A DNA stretch of 64,000 nucleotides from Erysipelothrix tonsillarum DSM 14972 (GCF_000373785.1 NZ_KB892377.1:186001-250000), one strand, 5' to 3'; positions 54,439 to 64,000 are shown, counted from the stretch's first letter. Numbers and translations are program-made. Notes: a model not told the origin generated them from the letters alone.

Positions 54439-55553
54439 TAAACAATTGTACCGTCTTTGTGGATGAACAAAAAATCCTTCACAACACAGAAAAATTACGA
54501 AACATTATTGATTCGAAAACAAAAATTATCGCAGTAATTAAAGCTAATGGTTATGGATGTGGACTTGTAGAAGTTGCGCATACATGCGAAAAAATGGGCA
54601 TCGATGTCCTTGCAGTTTTAAATATTGAACAAGCTCGTGATCTTCGTGAAAATGGTATTACAACCCCCATCTTGTTATTGGGTGCAACCCTTGAATCGAA
54701 TTTTGAGTATTTAGTCAAATATGATTTAATGCAAGTGATTATAAATTATGATTATGCGCTGAAATTAAATCAATTTGGTCTTGATCATGGATGTAAAGTT
54801 AAAACGCATGTTAAGGTGGATACAGGTCTCCATCGACTTGGGATGGAAGATTATGCGGAAATTAAGGCATGTTATGCGTTACCAGGTGTCGATGTATCTG
54901 GCATTTACAGTCATTTCGTAGAAGCTCAATCCTATGATGGCGATGCGGTCGCGTTCTCGATGCTTCAATTAGAGCGCTATAAGAAAGTTTTAGAACGTTT
55001 GCATGAAGATGGCATTGATCCAAAGATGACTCATCTTCAAAACAGTCCCTCCATCTTAAACTTTGGTGATTTGGGCTTTGATGCCGTTCGATGCGGTATG
55101 ATAATGTTTGGACTGTATCATCCGTCACAATTAGAATCGTCATTAAATGAAGGATATGAGCCTGTTCTATCATTTGAGTCGCGTGTTTGTATGGTGCGTG
55201 AACTTAAAGCAGGTGAATATGTTGGGTATGGACGTACATTCCAAGCTGATCATGATATGATGCTTGCCACCATATCAGCAGGCTATTGTGATGGCGTTAT
55301 GAAGTCTTTATCGCTTAATGGCGGTCATGTTGTCATTAATGATACATTATGTCCAATAGTCGGCGATATCGCAATGTCGCAGTTTATGGTGGACGTTACG
55401 GGGGTTCCCTGTGAACTTGAAGATCGTGTCATCTTATTTGGCCATGAAAAGCAATCAATTTATGATTATATTGCAGTTACGGGACAATCTATTAATGAGT
55501 TAATCAGTCATATTTTGTATGATATTCCGCGTGTATACATTCATAAAATTTAA
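54435..55553 (+). CDS. alr: Alanine racemase family (possible VanT-like serine/alanine racemase)
   Basis: 372 aa, fold III PLP enzyme. IAVIKANGYGCGLVEVA with the PLP Lys (usual Alr has KANAYGHG), KVDTGLHRLGM, GIYSHFVEAQSYDGDA, QNSPSILNF, VGYGRTFQADHDM and SAGYCDGV (Tyr region). Several blocks (SGIYSHF, HLQNSPSILN, VRCGMIMFG) are close to the racemase domain of VanT. There is no membrane domain. It supplies D-Ala, and perhaps D-Ser, to the ligase encoded immediately upstream. Confidence 0.87.
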   Translation: MINNCTVFVDEQKILHNTEKLRNIIDSKTKIIAVIKANGYGCGLVEVAHTCEKMGIDVLAVLNIEQARDLRENGITTPILLLGATLESNFEYLVKYDLMQVIINYDYALKLNQFGLDHGCKVKTHVKVDTGLHRLGMEDYAEIKACYALPGVDVSGIYSHFVEAQSYDGDAVAFSMLQLERYKKVLERLHEDGIDPKMTHLQNSPSILNFGDLGFDAVRCGMIMFGLYHPSQLESSLNEGYEPVLSFESRVCMVRELKAGEYVGYGRTFQADHDMMLATISAGYCDGVMKSLSLNGGHVVINDTLCPIVGDIAMSQFMVDVTGVPCELEDRVILFGHEKQSIYDYIAVTGQSINELISHILYDIPRVYIHKI

Positions 55554-55580
55554 GGGACTTCATAAAGTCTCTTTTTTTTT
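55554..55580 (+). terminator. Terminator after alr
   Basis: GGGACTT/AAGTCTC stem, loop CATA, nine T. Confidence 0.82.
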
Positions 55581-55592
55581 CGCCTTATTTAC

Positions 55593-55616
55593 AAAAAAAG
55601 AAGGCCGAAGCCTTCT
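55593..55616 (-). terminator. Terminator of the PBP1/recU unit
   Basis: GAAGGC/GCCTTC with tetraloop CGAA, T tract on the minus strand. Confidence 0.82.
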
Positions 55617-58600
55617 ATTTAAAGTTTACAACTACTGTGGCACCTTCATATTCACTTAATCTGAATGAAGACATCACAGTACCATTTACTGCAAAGGAAT
55701 CAATGATACCTGTTGCTTTACCTTGTGTATCAACGGTTAGATAACCAGCATCTGCCGCTCGTTTTAAGTTTGAACGGAGGTAGTCACCGGATGCGGTGAT
55801 TTCAAGGTCGGTAACATCAACCTTAATCGTTTTACCTTCGTAGTCACTTGGTTTTACATTCTTACCAAGAATATTAGGATTTGTAGCTACAACCGTGTTG
55901 TAGTTATTACCTTGTAGCACATAAGTGCCATCAATGAGATTTCGATCAAATCCTGCTGCGACCATTTGATCTACAAAATCACTGTATAGTGTGCCAGCAG
56001 ATGGTACGGAAACGCTAATTTCCTTCGCATCAACAGGAGTACATACGACATTGCTCTTCTTACCAGTGCTCTTATCAAAGGTATAGTATGAACATGCTTC
56101 AATTTTACCCTTGAGGTTTTCAATTGTTACGGATATCTCTTGATTTGGTCCTTCGGTCATGGATTCCGCAATGGGTTTACCATCAACACGAATTTCTGAT
56201 TTATATCGTACGGCACCAAACAACCAAGAAGGGTCATAGAGACGTTTACCATCAACTGTTCCACCACCAGGATAATTCATGGTAATCGTACCTGGAGCAA
56301 CCGTTAATTGAGATGCATCTGGATAGGTTGCCATTTTGATATCAAAATTAAATTTATTTCCCTTTTGATTCATCATAACTTTATGGTCACTGAGTGCTGC
56401 CAAGTCTTTTGGACTGGCTTCAGCAAGTTTCAAGAAATCACGTTTGATATATCCCGTGGCAAGCAAACTCTGATCCATACCTTCGACAGGTGCTTGATAT
56501 GGGAAGGTGCCAAGGATGTGTTGAATATCCGCTACAGAACCTGGACGTGCGACATCATCACTTACTCCAAATGATTCTTCAATCAAATTAAGGAGATAAC
56601 TGTTCAGTTTTCCAGTCAAGTTTTGCGTTGCTTCATCCACACCATATTCATCAATAAAGTATGGATTCTTTTTATCTTTTGAGTCAAATCCAGTCCATGT
56701 CGCAATACTGTAGTCAGAAGTTGCGGTAATCATGAGACGGTCTTTAATTGCATTTCGAGGAACTCCAGTTGCGTCAGCCGTTTCGTTATCATATTTATTG
56801 GTTCCTGTTTTACCGAATACTGGATAGTTTCGGCGTACTGGAGCGATAACAGGGTTATAGGGACTTTCAACCGCATATTTCATAATTCGTGTTGTCAACC
56901 ATGCCGAAGCATCGGAAATAACGGGCGTTGCTGTATGTGATGGCACATAGGGTTCGCGATCACTATCTAAGAATTCAATTCGGGTAATGGTGTGGGGTTT
57001 AATATAATTACCATCATTAAACATAACTGCGTTAGCACCCGCCAGTTCAACTGGACTTACGGTAAACTGCCCATCACCAATTGCGAAACCAAGACGGAAG
57101 TTGTCTTCTGAAACGGAACTAAATCCGAGTTTATTTAAGTATTCAACCATCTTTTCATTTCCAATCGTGTCAATTGTTCCTTGTGTAGCTTCAAGTGCAG
57201 GAATGTTTCGTGAATCGGCAACAGCCATCATCAACGGAACTTGACCTAAGTAACGACCATCATAGTTACCGATTAGAATATCAGTTCCACGATAATTCAT
57301 CGGTGCATCTAAGAATACATGAGATGTCGCAAGACCTTGATATTCAAATGCTGGAGCATAGGCGATATGAGGTTTCATGACAGATGCGGGTGATGAGTTT
57401 CGAGCAATGGCACGGTTATGAAGAAATGCACCATTATAGTCGAATCCACCAACAATACCTGCAATCTCACCGGTATGGTTATTTAAAATTACCGATCCAA
57501 CCTGAATTGGTCGATATTCTGTATTACTTTCATCAACATAATTCGGATTAAGATCCTCTATCTTCCGATTTTGGAAATCATCAATACCTTTTTGAACGTT
57601 TGGATCCATACTTGTGTAAATATTCATCGAGACTTTACCAGGATCTAAACCGGTAAGTTCTTGGGCTTCTTGATAAGCAACGTCAATGAAAGCTTGATAT
57701 TCAAACATTTCACCTTCAGATGCAGAAGATTCTACAAGTAAATCTTCAACCCGAACCGCTTTAGCCAACTGATATTCTTCATCCGTAATATATCCGTGAT
57801 AATTCATCAGATAAAGGACTTCTTTTGTCCGTTCATCGGCTGCTTCAATACTGTAATAAGGATTATTTACACTTGGTGCATTGATAACACCAGCAAGGAA
57901 AGCAGCTTCCGTTAAATTGATTTCCGATAAGCGTTTTCCAAAGTAGGCTTGCGCTGAGGCATCCGCCCCCATTGTACGAGGGACACCGTAGTTAATCATA
58001 TTAATATAAAGTTCAAAGATCATCTTTTTGCTGAGCACTTGTTCGCGCTCTAATTTAGTAGAAAGATAGATTTCTTGCAGTTTTCGGTTTACACCAGTCG
58101 CTGCATCCTCATTTTCCATAAAATATTGGTTTTTAATCAATTGCATGGTGAGGGTTGATCCCCCTTGACCAAAGCTAATTGAACCATGTCTTAAGGAATC
58201 TAAGAGATTGGTAAGTGCAGCTTTAGTAAAGCGAGGCACATCCCAACCACCGTGTACAAAGAAACGTGAATCCTCAACCGCAACAAATGCATCAATTAAT
58301 GATTGAGGAACTTGATCAAATGTTGTTGGATCGGACTTCTTAGCGGCGGTATTATAAATTGGTTCGCCATTCTTATCAAACAATGTCGATGCCGATTGTG
58401 TTAAAAAGTCATCCTTTTTAAGTACCGGTGCATTTTTCATATTCTTTACGGTAAGTGCACCGACGCCGGTGACTCCGAGAACACCGATCGAAACACAAAC
58501 GATTAAGACCCAAGCAATAATGCGTTGACGTTTTAATTTTTTCTGTTCGGGTGTTAAGGGTTTTTTATCTTTTTTAGGTTTTACCTTTTTATTTGAACCA

Positions 58601-58671
58601 TTCTTATTATTTGAAGATTTGGGCTTCATTTGCGGTATTTCTGGTTCGTTTTGTTTTTTTCTATTTGTCAT
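55615..58671 (-). CDS. Class A penicillin-binding protein with two C-terminal PASTA-like domains
   Basis: About 1018 aa from the ATG at 58671 (AGGAG upstream; the GTG at 58677 is inside recU). Basic cytoplasmic tail, transmembrane helix (RIIAWVLIVCVSIGVLGVTG), GT51 domain (VAVEDSRFFVHGGWD, GGSTLTMQLIKNQYF), then a transpeptidase with SPASVMKPH (SxxK), SRNIPAL (SxN) and GKTGTNKYD (KTG). The end carries PASTA-like modules (SVPSAGTLYSDFVDQMVAAG; LEITASGDYLRSNLKRAADA). It builds and cross-links peptidoglycan. Coupled to recU as ponA is in Bacillus. Confidence 0.93.
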   Translation of the reverse strand: MTNRKKQNEPEIPQMKPKSSNNKNGSNKKVKPKKDKKPLTPEQKKLKRQRIIAWVLIVCVSIGVLGVTGVGALTVKNMKNAPVLKKDDFLTQSASTLFDKNGEPIYNTAAKKSDPTTFDQVPQSLIDAFVAVEDSRFFVHGGWDVPRFTKAALTNLLDSLRHGSISFGQGGSTLTMQLIKNQYFMENEDAATGVNRKLQEIYLSTKLEREQVLSKKMIFELYINMINYGVPRTMGADASAQAYFGKRLSEINLTEAAFLAGVINAPSVNNPYYSIEAADERTKEVLYLMNYHGYITDEEYQLAKAVRVEDLLVESSASEGEMFEYQAFIDVAYQEAQELTGLDPGKVSMNIYTSMDPNVQKGIDDFQNRKIEDLNPNYVDESNTEYRPIQVGSVILNNHTGEIAGIVGGFDYNGAFLHNRAIARNSSPASVMKPHIAYAPAFEYQGLATSHVFLDAPMNYRGTDILIGNYDGRYLGQVPLMMAVADSRNIPALEATQGTIDTIGNEKMVEYLNKLGFSSVSEDNFRLGFAIGDGQFTVSPVELAGANAVMFNDGNYIKPHTITRIEFLDSDREPYVPSHTATPVISDASAWLTTRIMKYAVESPYNPVIAPVRRNYPVFGKTGTNKYDNETADATGVPRNAIKDRLMITATSDYSIATWTGFDSKDKKNPYFIDEYGVDEATQNLTGKLNSYLLNLIEESFGVSDDVARPGSVADIQHILGTFPYQAPVEGMDQSLLATGYIKRDFLKLAEASPKDLAALSDHKVMMNQKGNKFNFDIKMATYPDASQLTVAPGTITMNYPGGGTVDGKRLYDPSWLFGAVRYKSEIRVDGKPIAESMTEGPNQEISVTIENLKGKIEACSYYTFDKSTGKKSNVVCTPVDAKEISVSVPSAGTLYSDFVDQMVAAGFDRNLIDGTYVLQGNNYNTVVATNPNILGKNVKPSDYEGKTIKVDVTDLEITASGDYLRSNLKRAADAGYLTVDTQGKATGIIDSFAVNGTVMSSFRLSEYEGATVVVNFK

Positions 58672-59249
58672 AGACACTCCTTTATATAGACTCTATTAAT
58701 AATGTCAAGATAATGACAAGGTATTTGATATGTGCTCTCCAGTTTGAAGCCGACGTCACGAATCCATGAAAGGGGTAATGAGCGTACATGCTTTTCACTT
58801 ATGTATGGCACAAAGTCTTTTGCAAAGACCAAATACGTCTCATCAATCGTCCAAAAACGAATGATAAGAAATGCTATGGCACCATGCCGTGAAACAGCAG
58901 CAAGATGTTCGAGCTGATGTTCGTGAAGCGCAGCGAGCGGGAACAACGTTTTGTTCTTTGTCTCTTTTGCTTCAAAATCAAGCGCGTATCCCTTATATAC
59001 ACCTTGATAATCGGTTGTGGATGCCTGTCTAAAATAAGCTTCAGTGATTTTTGCTTTGTTACGAGAAGGGTAGTCAACATTGACAATTTGAATAGGGGTA
59101 GGTTTTTTGTGCACTACCGCCAGATCCTTCATAAGATAGTGGTCATTCGTCTTGTTGATATCTTCTTCAAGACTCATACCACGTCTACTTGTAACGCCAG
59201 TACCACTGGGTTTTCTATAAACTTTTTTTCCAGTTGGATATTGAATCAT
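58668..59249 (-). CDS. recU: Holliday junction resolvase RecU
   Basis: 193 aa. GTGVTSRRGMSLEEDINKTN, PTPIQIVNVDYP, TDYQGVYKGYALDFEAKETK (the D, E-x-K catalytic site) and FPLAALHEHQLEHL identify RecU. It resolves recombination intermediates made by RecA. ATGA overlap with the PBP gene. Confidence 0.95.
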   Translation of the reverse strand: MIQYPTGKKVYRKPSGTGVTSRRGMSLEEDINKTNDHYLMKDLAVVHKKPTPIQIVNVDYPSRNKAKITEAYFRQASTTDYQGVYKGYALDFEAKETKNKTLFPLAALHEHQLEHLAAVSRHGAIAFLIIRFWTIDETYLVFAKDFVPYISEKHVRSLPLSWIRDVGFKLESTYQIPCHYLDIINRVYIKECL

Positions 59250-59375
59250 ACAATCACCAACAATATTATACTATAAATCACCTTAAATATCATATAGTAA
59301 AAATCTCTATTGAAACCGAGTGTTTACTATTGAACTTAGAACCTTTATTTGTAATAATAGATGAGAGGTGAATTT

Positions 59376-59690
59376 ATGGCACAAAAATTAACGACGCAAG
59401 CAATCCTGGATAAAGAGTTCCATGTGGACTTTAAAGGGTATAATGCAGTTGAAGTTGATCAATTCCTTGATCAAGTAATGCACGACTATGAGTTTTTTGA
59501 AGGAATCATCAAAGAGCAAAAAGAGTTGTTAGATCGATATGAAACCACATTAGGTCAGCAAAAACGCATGCTTTTAGAATATGAAGGAAGAGATCGTGTG
59601 TCTAAGGATATGCCGACTCAATTCAGTCATGTTGATATTCTAAAACGTGTATCACGACTTGAGGAAGCGGTCTTTAATAATAAAAAATAA
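59376..59690 (+). CDS. gpsB: Cell-division protein GpsB (DivIVA-like)
   Basis: 104 aa from the ATG at 59376 (GAGAGGTG upstream). N-terminal lipid-binding DivIVA domain (ILDKEFHVDFKGYNAVEVDQ, FLDQVMHDYEFF) and coiled coil, then a short C-terminal trimerisation helix (DILKRVSRLEEAVF). GpsB links PBP1 to septal and lateral wall synthesis; the PBP1/recU genes lie divergently 120 bp away, as in Bacillus. Confidence 0.93.
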   Translation: MAQKLTTQAILDKEFHVDFKGYNAVEVDQFLDQVMHDYEFFEGIIKEQKELLDRYETTLGQQKRMLLEYEGRDRVSKDMPTQFSHVDILKRVSRLEEAVFNNKK

Positions 59691-59697
59691 ATCTTAC

Positions 59698-60038
59698 TAA
59701 CACGAAAGATAATCGCTGCAGTAAAATGTAGAGGAAAGTCCATGCTCGCACCACCTGAGATGGTGGTAGTGTTTGTGCTCAGTGAACCAATAAGCTGAGG
59801 TATAGAGGCATCTATAACGGCAGACCAAAATCCTAAGGGAAACTATGGATGGAGGCTATAAAAGTGCCACAGTGACGAAGTTTCTAGGGAAACCTAGGAA
59901 GTGGAACGAGGTAAACCCCATAAGCGAGAAACCCAAAATTGGTAGGGGAACTCACACTACTGAAATGAAGGTAACGTGAGACGTTGATAAAACGTAGATA
60001 AATGATTATCGCAACAGAACATGGCTTAATGAGTGTTA
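59698..60038 (+). ncRNA. rnpB: RNase P RNA, bacterial type B
   Basis: P1 helix TAACAC/GTGTTA marks the ends. Universal elements: GAGGAAAGTCCATGCTCGCA, AAAGTGCCACAGTGACGAAG, GGAACGAGGTAAACCCC, GCGAGAAACCCAAA, TTGGTAGGGGAA and AACAGAACATGGCTTA. The layout follows Bacillus type B RNA but is about 60 nt shorter. It removes 5' leaders of tRNA precursors with RnpA. Followed by a terminator. Confidence 0.96.
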
Positions 60039-60046
60039 ATGCATTT

Positions 60047-60069
60047 AGGAGTAGAAATACTCCTTTTTT
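60047..60069 (+). terminator. Terminator of rnpB
   Basis: AGGAGTA/TACTCCT with GAAA loop, then six T. Confidence 0.9.
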
Positions 60070-60157
60070 ATATTTCATAAATGAATACGTATTACATTGT
60101 AATAAAGTGCAATGATTGTTATAATTATTTTATATGTGTAAGGAAGGTGAGCATAAC

Positions 60158-61090
60158 TTGGAAAAAATAGGCTTAATACTACAAGAACGCCGTAAAGAAC
60201 AAGGTTACTCATTAGAAGAAATGAGTGTTAAAACGAAATTATCAACTGTGCAGTTAAGTGCAATTGAAGAAGGGAATATTCAATTTTTTAAAGACGATTT
60301 ATCTTACCTTAGTTATTTCGTCCGTTATTATGCAAATGCATTAGGCATCGATTATAATGAATTGCGCAATGAGTTGGATGATACCATTAATGCGTATACC
60401 GATTCCATTACGATTTCGCAAATCAAAAAACAAGATGAAATCACAACAAATATACAAAAAAAATCAAAAGTAGGTAAAGTAAAAAGCAAACCAGCTTCAA
60501 AAGGTCGCAAGAAGATGGATCTTCAAACAATTGCGATGTTGGTATTTGCGATTGCAATTCTTGCATTATTGTTCTTTGGGGGTTATAAACTTTTGAGTGG
60601 TAGCTTAAATGTTAAAGATCCAATCGAAGATCCGGGAAGTACCATCGTGGTTCCCAAAGAAGAACCGAAAGAAGAACCTAAAGAAGAAGAGAAAAAGCCT
60701 GAAACTGAAAAACCTAAGGCTCCAGAGAAAGTAAAACTTGAAGTGGCGCAAAAATCAATTGAAGGATCCAGTGTGGTTTATGAAGTTAAAAACTGGACAA
60801 AAGATGAAAAAGCGACCTTTGATTTTGAATTCCACAATGCATCGTGGACGTCTTTTACAGAAGATGGACAACAACTAGCAAATCCAGCTGCGAAAATTTT
60901 TAATGCAGATGAAAAAGCAAGTGTGATCGTCAATGTTGCTGAAGGAAAGTCTTTAGAAGTTACTTTTGGCTATATGAATGGTAATGAAATCAAATTGAAC
61001 GGTGAGAAAGTGGAATTGGATGCGTCCATTGCAACTTTACCGGATTATGCGACAATTACCTTCAAGTTTATCGGAGGAACAAATTCATGA
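60158..61090 (+). CDS. rodZ: RodZ-like cytoskeletal protein (XRE HTH, one TM, periplasmic-side domain)
   Basis: About 310 aa. I prefer the TTG at 60158, with GGAAGGTGAG upstream; the ATG at 60134 overlaps the probable -10 region. Cytoplasmic HTH (LILQERRKEQGYSLEEMSVK, LSTVQLSAIEEG), basic linker, transmembrane helix (LQTIAMLVFAIAILALLFFG), a Pro/Glu/Lys-rich spacer (PKEEPKEEPKEEEKKPE) and a C-terminal beta domain (DUF4115-like). RodZ couples MreB to wall synthesis. Overlaps pgsA by 4 bp, the usual ymfM-pgsA-recA-rny order. Confidence 0.88.
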   Translation: MEKIGLILQERRKEQGYSLEEMSVKTKLSTVQLSAIEEGNIQFFKDDLSYLSYFVRYYANALGIDYNELRNELDDTINAYTDSITISQIKKQDEITTNIQKKSKVGKVKSKPASKGRKKMDLQTIAMLVFAIAILALLFFGGYKLLSGSLNVKDPIEDPGSTIVVPKEEPKEEPKEEEKKPETEKPKAPEKVKLEVAQKSIEGSSVVYEVKNWTKDEKATFDFEFHNASWTSFTEDGQQLANPAAKIFNADEKASVIVNVAEGKSLEVTFGYMNGNEIKLNGEKVELDASIATLPDYATITFKFIGGTNS

Positions 61091-61680
61091 ACATCGCAAA
61101 CAAATTAACCGTATTTCGTATTCTTTTAATTCCAATCATCGTATTGGTAGAATTGTTTCCTTACAGTCATTTTGGAATTACGGTTCCTTATGTCAATATT
61201 GATACAGTCATGTTATCTTATAAAAACATCGCCGTGCTTGTACTCTTTGCGGTGGCATCGTTTACAGATTTCTTAGATGGTTATCTCGCACGCAGTCGCA
61301 ATATGATTACTGTATTTGGTAAGTTCTTGGATCCAATTGCGGATAAACTTCTCGTCAATACATTATTTATTATTTTTGCCTACCAAGGCATTGTTCCTGT
61401 TGTGGCTGTCTTGATTATGATTTGGCGTGATACCATTGTGGATGCAGTAAGAATGTTACTCGCTCAAAAAGGAATGGTTATGGCTGCCGGGTATTTAGGT
61501 AAGGTGAAGACTGTTGCGCAAATGATCGCGATCATTTTAGTGCTCCTTAATAACCTGCCATTCGAGTTATACCATATTCCAGTCTCATCCATTGCAGTAT
61601 GGTTTGCTACATTAATGTCTGTATTAAGTGGGGCATCCTATGTAATTCAAAGCCGTTCATTCTTTACAGAAAGTGTATAG
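61087..61680 (+). CDS. pgsA: CDP-diacylglycerol--glycerol-3-phosphate 3-phosphatidyltransferase
   Basis: 197 aa, polytopic. The CDP-alcohol phosphotransferase motif is complete: DFLDGYLARSRNMITVFGKF then LDPIADK (D-x2-D-G-x2-A-R-x8-G-x3-D-x3-D). It makes phosphatidylglycerophosphate from the CdsA product. Confidence 0.95.
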   Translation: MNIANKLTVFRILLIPIIVLVELFPYSHFGITVPYVNIDTVMLSYKNIAVLVLFAVASFTDFLDGYLARSRNMITVFGKFLDPIADKLLVNTLFIIFAYQGIVPVVAVLIMIWRDTIVDAVRMLLAQKGMVMAAGYLGKVKTVAQMIAIILVLLNNLPFELYHIPVSSIAVWFATLMSVLSGASYVIQSRSFFTESV

Positions 61681-61718
61681 TCTTCGTTTAAGTTTCATAT
61701 TCATATATGGAGGATCGT

Positions 61719-62744
61719 ATGGAAAACGCAAAAAAAGATAAAGTTCTTGATGATGCAATAAAGCAAATCGAAAAACAATTTGGTAAGGGCTCAATTATGC
61801 GCTTGGGCGACCGAGCAGCAGTTGATATTGATGCTATCAGTTCAGGGTCACTAAGTTTAGATGCTGCGCTGGGAATTGGCGGATACCCTAAAGGTCGGAT
61901 TATTGAAATTTACGGCCCTGAGTCAAGTGGTAAAACTACACTCGCACTTCACGCAATTGCTGAAGTACAAAAAGCGGGTGGTAAAGCTGCATTTATCGAC
62001 GCTGAAAATGCGATTGATCCAATTTATGCTCAAAATTTAGGTGTAAATATTGATGATTTGATTCTTTCACAACCTGACAGTGGAGAGCAAGGTCTTGAAA
62101 TTGTAGATGTGCTTGTACGAAGTGGTGCTGTTGACCTTATCGTGGTCGATAGTGTTGCGGCGTTGGTTCCTCAAGCGGAACTTGATGGCGAAATGGGCGA
62201 TGCTCAAGTTGGTCTTCAAGCGCGTATGATGTCTAAGGCGATGCGTAAACTATCGGGAGGAATGAACCGCGGTGAATGTACTGCGATATTCATTAACCAA
62301 CTACGTGAAAAGGTTGGGATTATGTTTGGTAATCCCGAGACGACTCCGGGTGGACGTGCGTTGAAATTCTATTCTTCTGTGCGACTTGATATTCGTCGCA
62401 GTGAACAAATTAAACAAGGTACGGATATCGTCGGGAATAAAGCAAATATCAAAGTTGTTAAAAACAAAGTGGCACCACCCTTTAGAGCAACACAAGTTGA
62501 AATTATTTATGGTAAAGGAATTAGTTACATTGGGGAAGTTATTGACCTGGGTGTTCAGTATGACTTTATCAATAAAAGCGGATCGTGGTATTCTTATAAA
62601 GATGAAAAAATTGGGCAAGGTCGTGAAGCCGTTCGAAGTTTCTTAGAGGATAATCCTCAAATAACTGAAGAAATTGCTGCTCAAATTCGTGAGATTATTT
62701 TACCGAAACGTGAAGTTTTAGAGAAAAAAGACGATAAAGAATGA
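61719..62744 (+). CDS. recA: Recombinase RecA
   Basis: 341 aa from the ATG at 61719 (GGAGG 5 bp upstream; the ATG at 61707 overlaps that site). Walker [14 protein letters not shown], Walker [16 protein letters not shown], loop L2 [25 protein letters not shown] and a short acidic tail. Strand exchange and SOS activation. RecX, its usual modulator, is here fused to a glycosyltransferase (32129-34105). Confidence 0.98.
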   Translation: MENAKKDKVLDDAIKQIEKQFGKGSIMRLGDRAAVDIDAISSGSLSLDAALGIGGYPKGRIIEIYGPESSGKTTLALHAIAEVQKAGGKAAFIDAENAIDPIYAQNLGVNIDDLILSQPDSGEQGLEIVDVLVRSGAVDLIVVDSVAALVPQAELDGEMGDAQVGLQARMMSKAMRKLSGGMNRGECTAIFINQLREKVGIMFGNPETTPGGRALKFYSSVRLDIRRSEQIKQGTDIVGNKANIKVVKNKVAPPFRATQVEIIYGKGISYIGEVIDLGVQYDFINKSGSWYSYKDEKIGQGREAVRSFLEDNPQITEEIAAQIREIILPKREVLEKKDDKE

Positions 62745-62767
62745 TATTATATATCATTCTTTTTTTT
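62736..62767 (+). terminator. Terminator after recA
   Basis: AAAGAATGAT/ATCATTCTTT stem with a 7-base loop, then eight T. Confidence 0.88.
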
Positions 62768-62855
62768 GTCCTTGTGGAATTCACATTAATAAAGTATTAT
62801 ATATGTATTAGGAAACTAATTTTAAATATTTTTTAAATAAAGAAAGAGGAATAGA

Positions 62856-64000
62856 ATGGACAATCAACTATTATATTCCGTCTTAACTGGTATTATTGTT
62901 TTTATTCTGACAATTTTTGCGATGATTGTCGTTAATAAATTAGGTTTAAACCGTTCAAAGGAACGTGCAAATTCATTAATTAAAGATGCTGAAGATAAAG
63001 CAGAATCAATAAAAAGAGAAGCACATTTAGAAGCAAAAACTCATGCATATGAGATTAAACTAAATGCTGAAAAGGAACTTAAAGGGCAACGTAAGGAACT
63101 CCAAGAATATGAAAATAAATTGGATCGCCGTGAAGAAAATCTAAATTTTCGCGATGCAAACTTAGTGACTAAAGATAAAGAAATGTTGAATAAGCAACGT
63201 GACTTAGAGGCTAAATCTGCCAAACTAGATAAGATGGAGCAGGAGTTAATTGAGCGCACAGAAGTTCAATTAAAAGAATTAGAACGTGTTGCACACATGC
63301 CTGCATCAGAAGCAAAATCAGAACTTTTCGAAGTTGTTGAAAAACAAATGGAACAAGAAGTTCTAACGTATATCCGTGAACAAGAAGAAATGGCTCATCA
63401 ACGAGCTGAAGACATCGCAAGAAACATAATTTCTCTTGCTATCTCACGATATGCACAAGAAGAAACGACACAACGTACTTCGTCAATCATCACATTACCA
63501 AGTGAAGAGATGAAGGGACGTATTATTGGTCGTGAAGGACGTAATATCCGTGCATTTGAAAATGCTACAGGTGTTGATCTCTTAATTGATGATACACCAG
63601 AAATTATTACACTTTCATGTTTTGACCCAATCCGTCGTGAAGTAGCACGAATGGCCTTGGATACTTTGATGTCCGATGGACGCATTCAACCAGGACGCAT
63701 TGAAGAAGTGGTTGATAAAGCGCGTAAAGAACTTTACCAAGTAATTAATAAAACGGGTCAAGACACACTGTTTGATCTCGGAATCAGTAAAATGGATAAA
63801 GAAATTGTTACCATTTTAGGACGACTTAAATACCGTTATAGTTATGGACAAAATGCCTTAGCTCACAGTATTGAAGTAGCCAATCTTGCGGGAATGATGG
63901 CGGCTGAACTTGGCTTAAATCAAAAACTTGCGAAACGTGCAGGACTCTTGCATGATATTGGTAAAGGTCTTGATTTCGAAATTGAGGGAAGTCATGTGGA
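62856..64000 (+). CDS. rny: Ribonuclease Y (3' end outside window)
   Basis: First ~381 codons, open to the window edge. AAAGAGGA upstream of the ATG. N-terminal transmembrane helix ([20 protein letters not shown]), a long coiled coil (about residues 30-190), KH domain ([30 protein letters not shown]), then the HD domain beginning with [13 protein letters not shown] and [10 protein letters not shown]. RNase Y is the membrane-bound endonuclease that starts mRNA decay, complementary to RNase J at 5058-6953. It follows recA as in Bacillus. Confidence 0.96.
   Translation, partial: MDNQLLYSVLTGIIVFILTIFAMIVVNKLGLNRSKERANSLIKDAEDKAESIKREAHLEAKTHAYEIKLNAEKELKGQRKELQEYENKLDRREENLNFRDANLVTKDKEMLNKQRDLEAKSAKLDKMEQELIERTEVQLKELERVAHMPASEAKSELFEVVEKQMEQEVLTYIREQEEMAHQRAEDIARNIISLAISRYAQEETTQRTSSIITLPSEEMKGRIIGREGRNIRAFENATGVDLLIDDTPEIITLSCFDPIRREVARMALDTLMSDGRIQPGRIEEVVDKARKELYQVINKTGQDTLFDLGISKMDKEIVTILGRLKYRYSYGQNALAHSIEVANLAGMMAAELGLNQKLAKRAGLLHDIGKGLDFEIEGSHV

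Overview
The window is AT-rich, low-GC Gram-positive chromosomal DNA. The gene content (LPXTG-anchored protein, rnj, hrcA-grpE-dnaK-dnaJ with CIRCE, gpsB, B-type RNase P RNA, murF-ddl-alr, rny) points to Firmicutes, and most probably to class Erysipelotrichia, near Erysipelothrix rhusiopathiae. The genus is an inference from protein sequences recalled, not from a search.

Layout. 1-2963: the 3' end of a large sortase-anchored surface protein (F5/8C domain, six FIVAR-like repeats, LPVTG), probably the tail of an endo-beta-N-acetylglucosaminidase. 3060-3200: a free-standing candidate small RNA with a C-rich loop. 3230-9510: NUDIX hydrolase, convergent SAM methyltransferase, a phosphoesterase-like protein lacking its metal ligands, RNase J and peptide deformylase (minus strand), then ftsW and rsmD. 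9527-16822: class I heat-shock cluster (CIRCE-hrcA-grpE-dnaK-dnaJ, then a second CIRCE-like site and clpB). 16816-21290: small membrane, stress and unknown genes separated by strong bidirectional terminators.

21290-31347 is the accessory island. It holds a two-gene unit of a small peptide plus a multi-pass membrane protein, an IS30-type transposase remnant, and a heavily decayed prophage. The order rusA, 43-aa membrane ORF, late regulator, cargo, terS, terL can still be read through frameshifts and stops. One intact cargo gene (27999-28880) encodes a TIR/deoxyribosyltransferase-like protein of the type found in phage-defence systems. A candidate structured RNA precedes a broken NYN-nuclease gene. 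The island ends at tRNA-Trp, a plausible integration site.

31479-46930 returns to core genes: pyrR, an unusual glycosyltransferase-RecX fusion, yhaM, rpsP-khpA-rimM-trmD, a D,D-carboxypeptidase, an aminotransferase, and rpsB-tsf-pyrH-frr-uppS-cdsA-rseP (translation factors followed by envelope lipid synthesis). 47083-50376 holds a secreted dockerin-bearing glucosaminidase beside a membrane-anchored protein with a cohesin-like domain. 50515-55553 is the ypmB-dnaD-nth-murF-ddl-alr unit; its ligase and racemase resemble D-Ala-D-Ser type vancomycin-resistance enzymes. 55615-64000: PBP1/recU, gpsB, rnpB, rodZ-like, pgsA, recA and the start of rny.

Most notable: the dockerin/cohesin-like pair, the VanC/VanT-like ligase-racemase pair, the GT4-RecX fusion, the C-rich small RNA whose loop matches the ribosome-binding site of the prophage cargo gene, the NYN-associated RNA, and Nth without its Fe-S cysteines.
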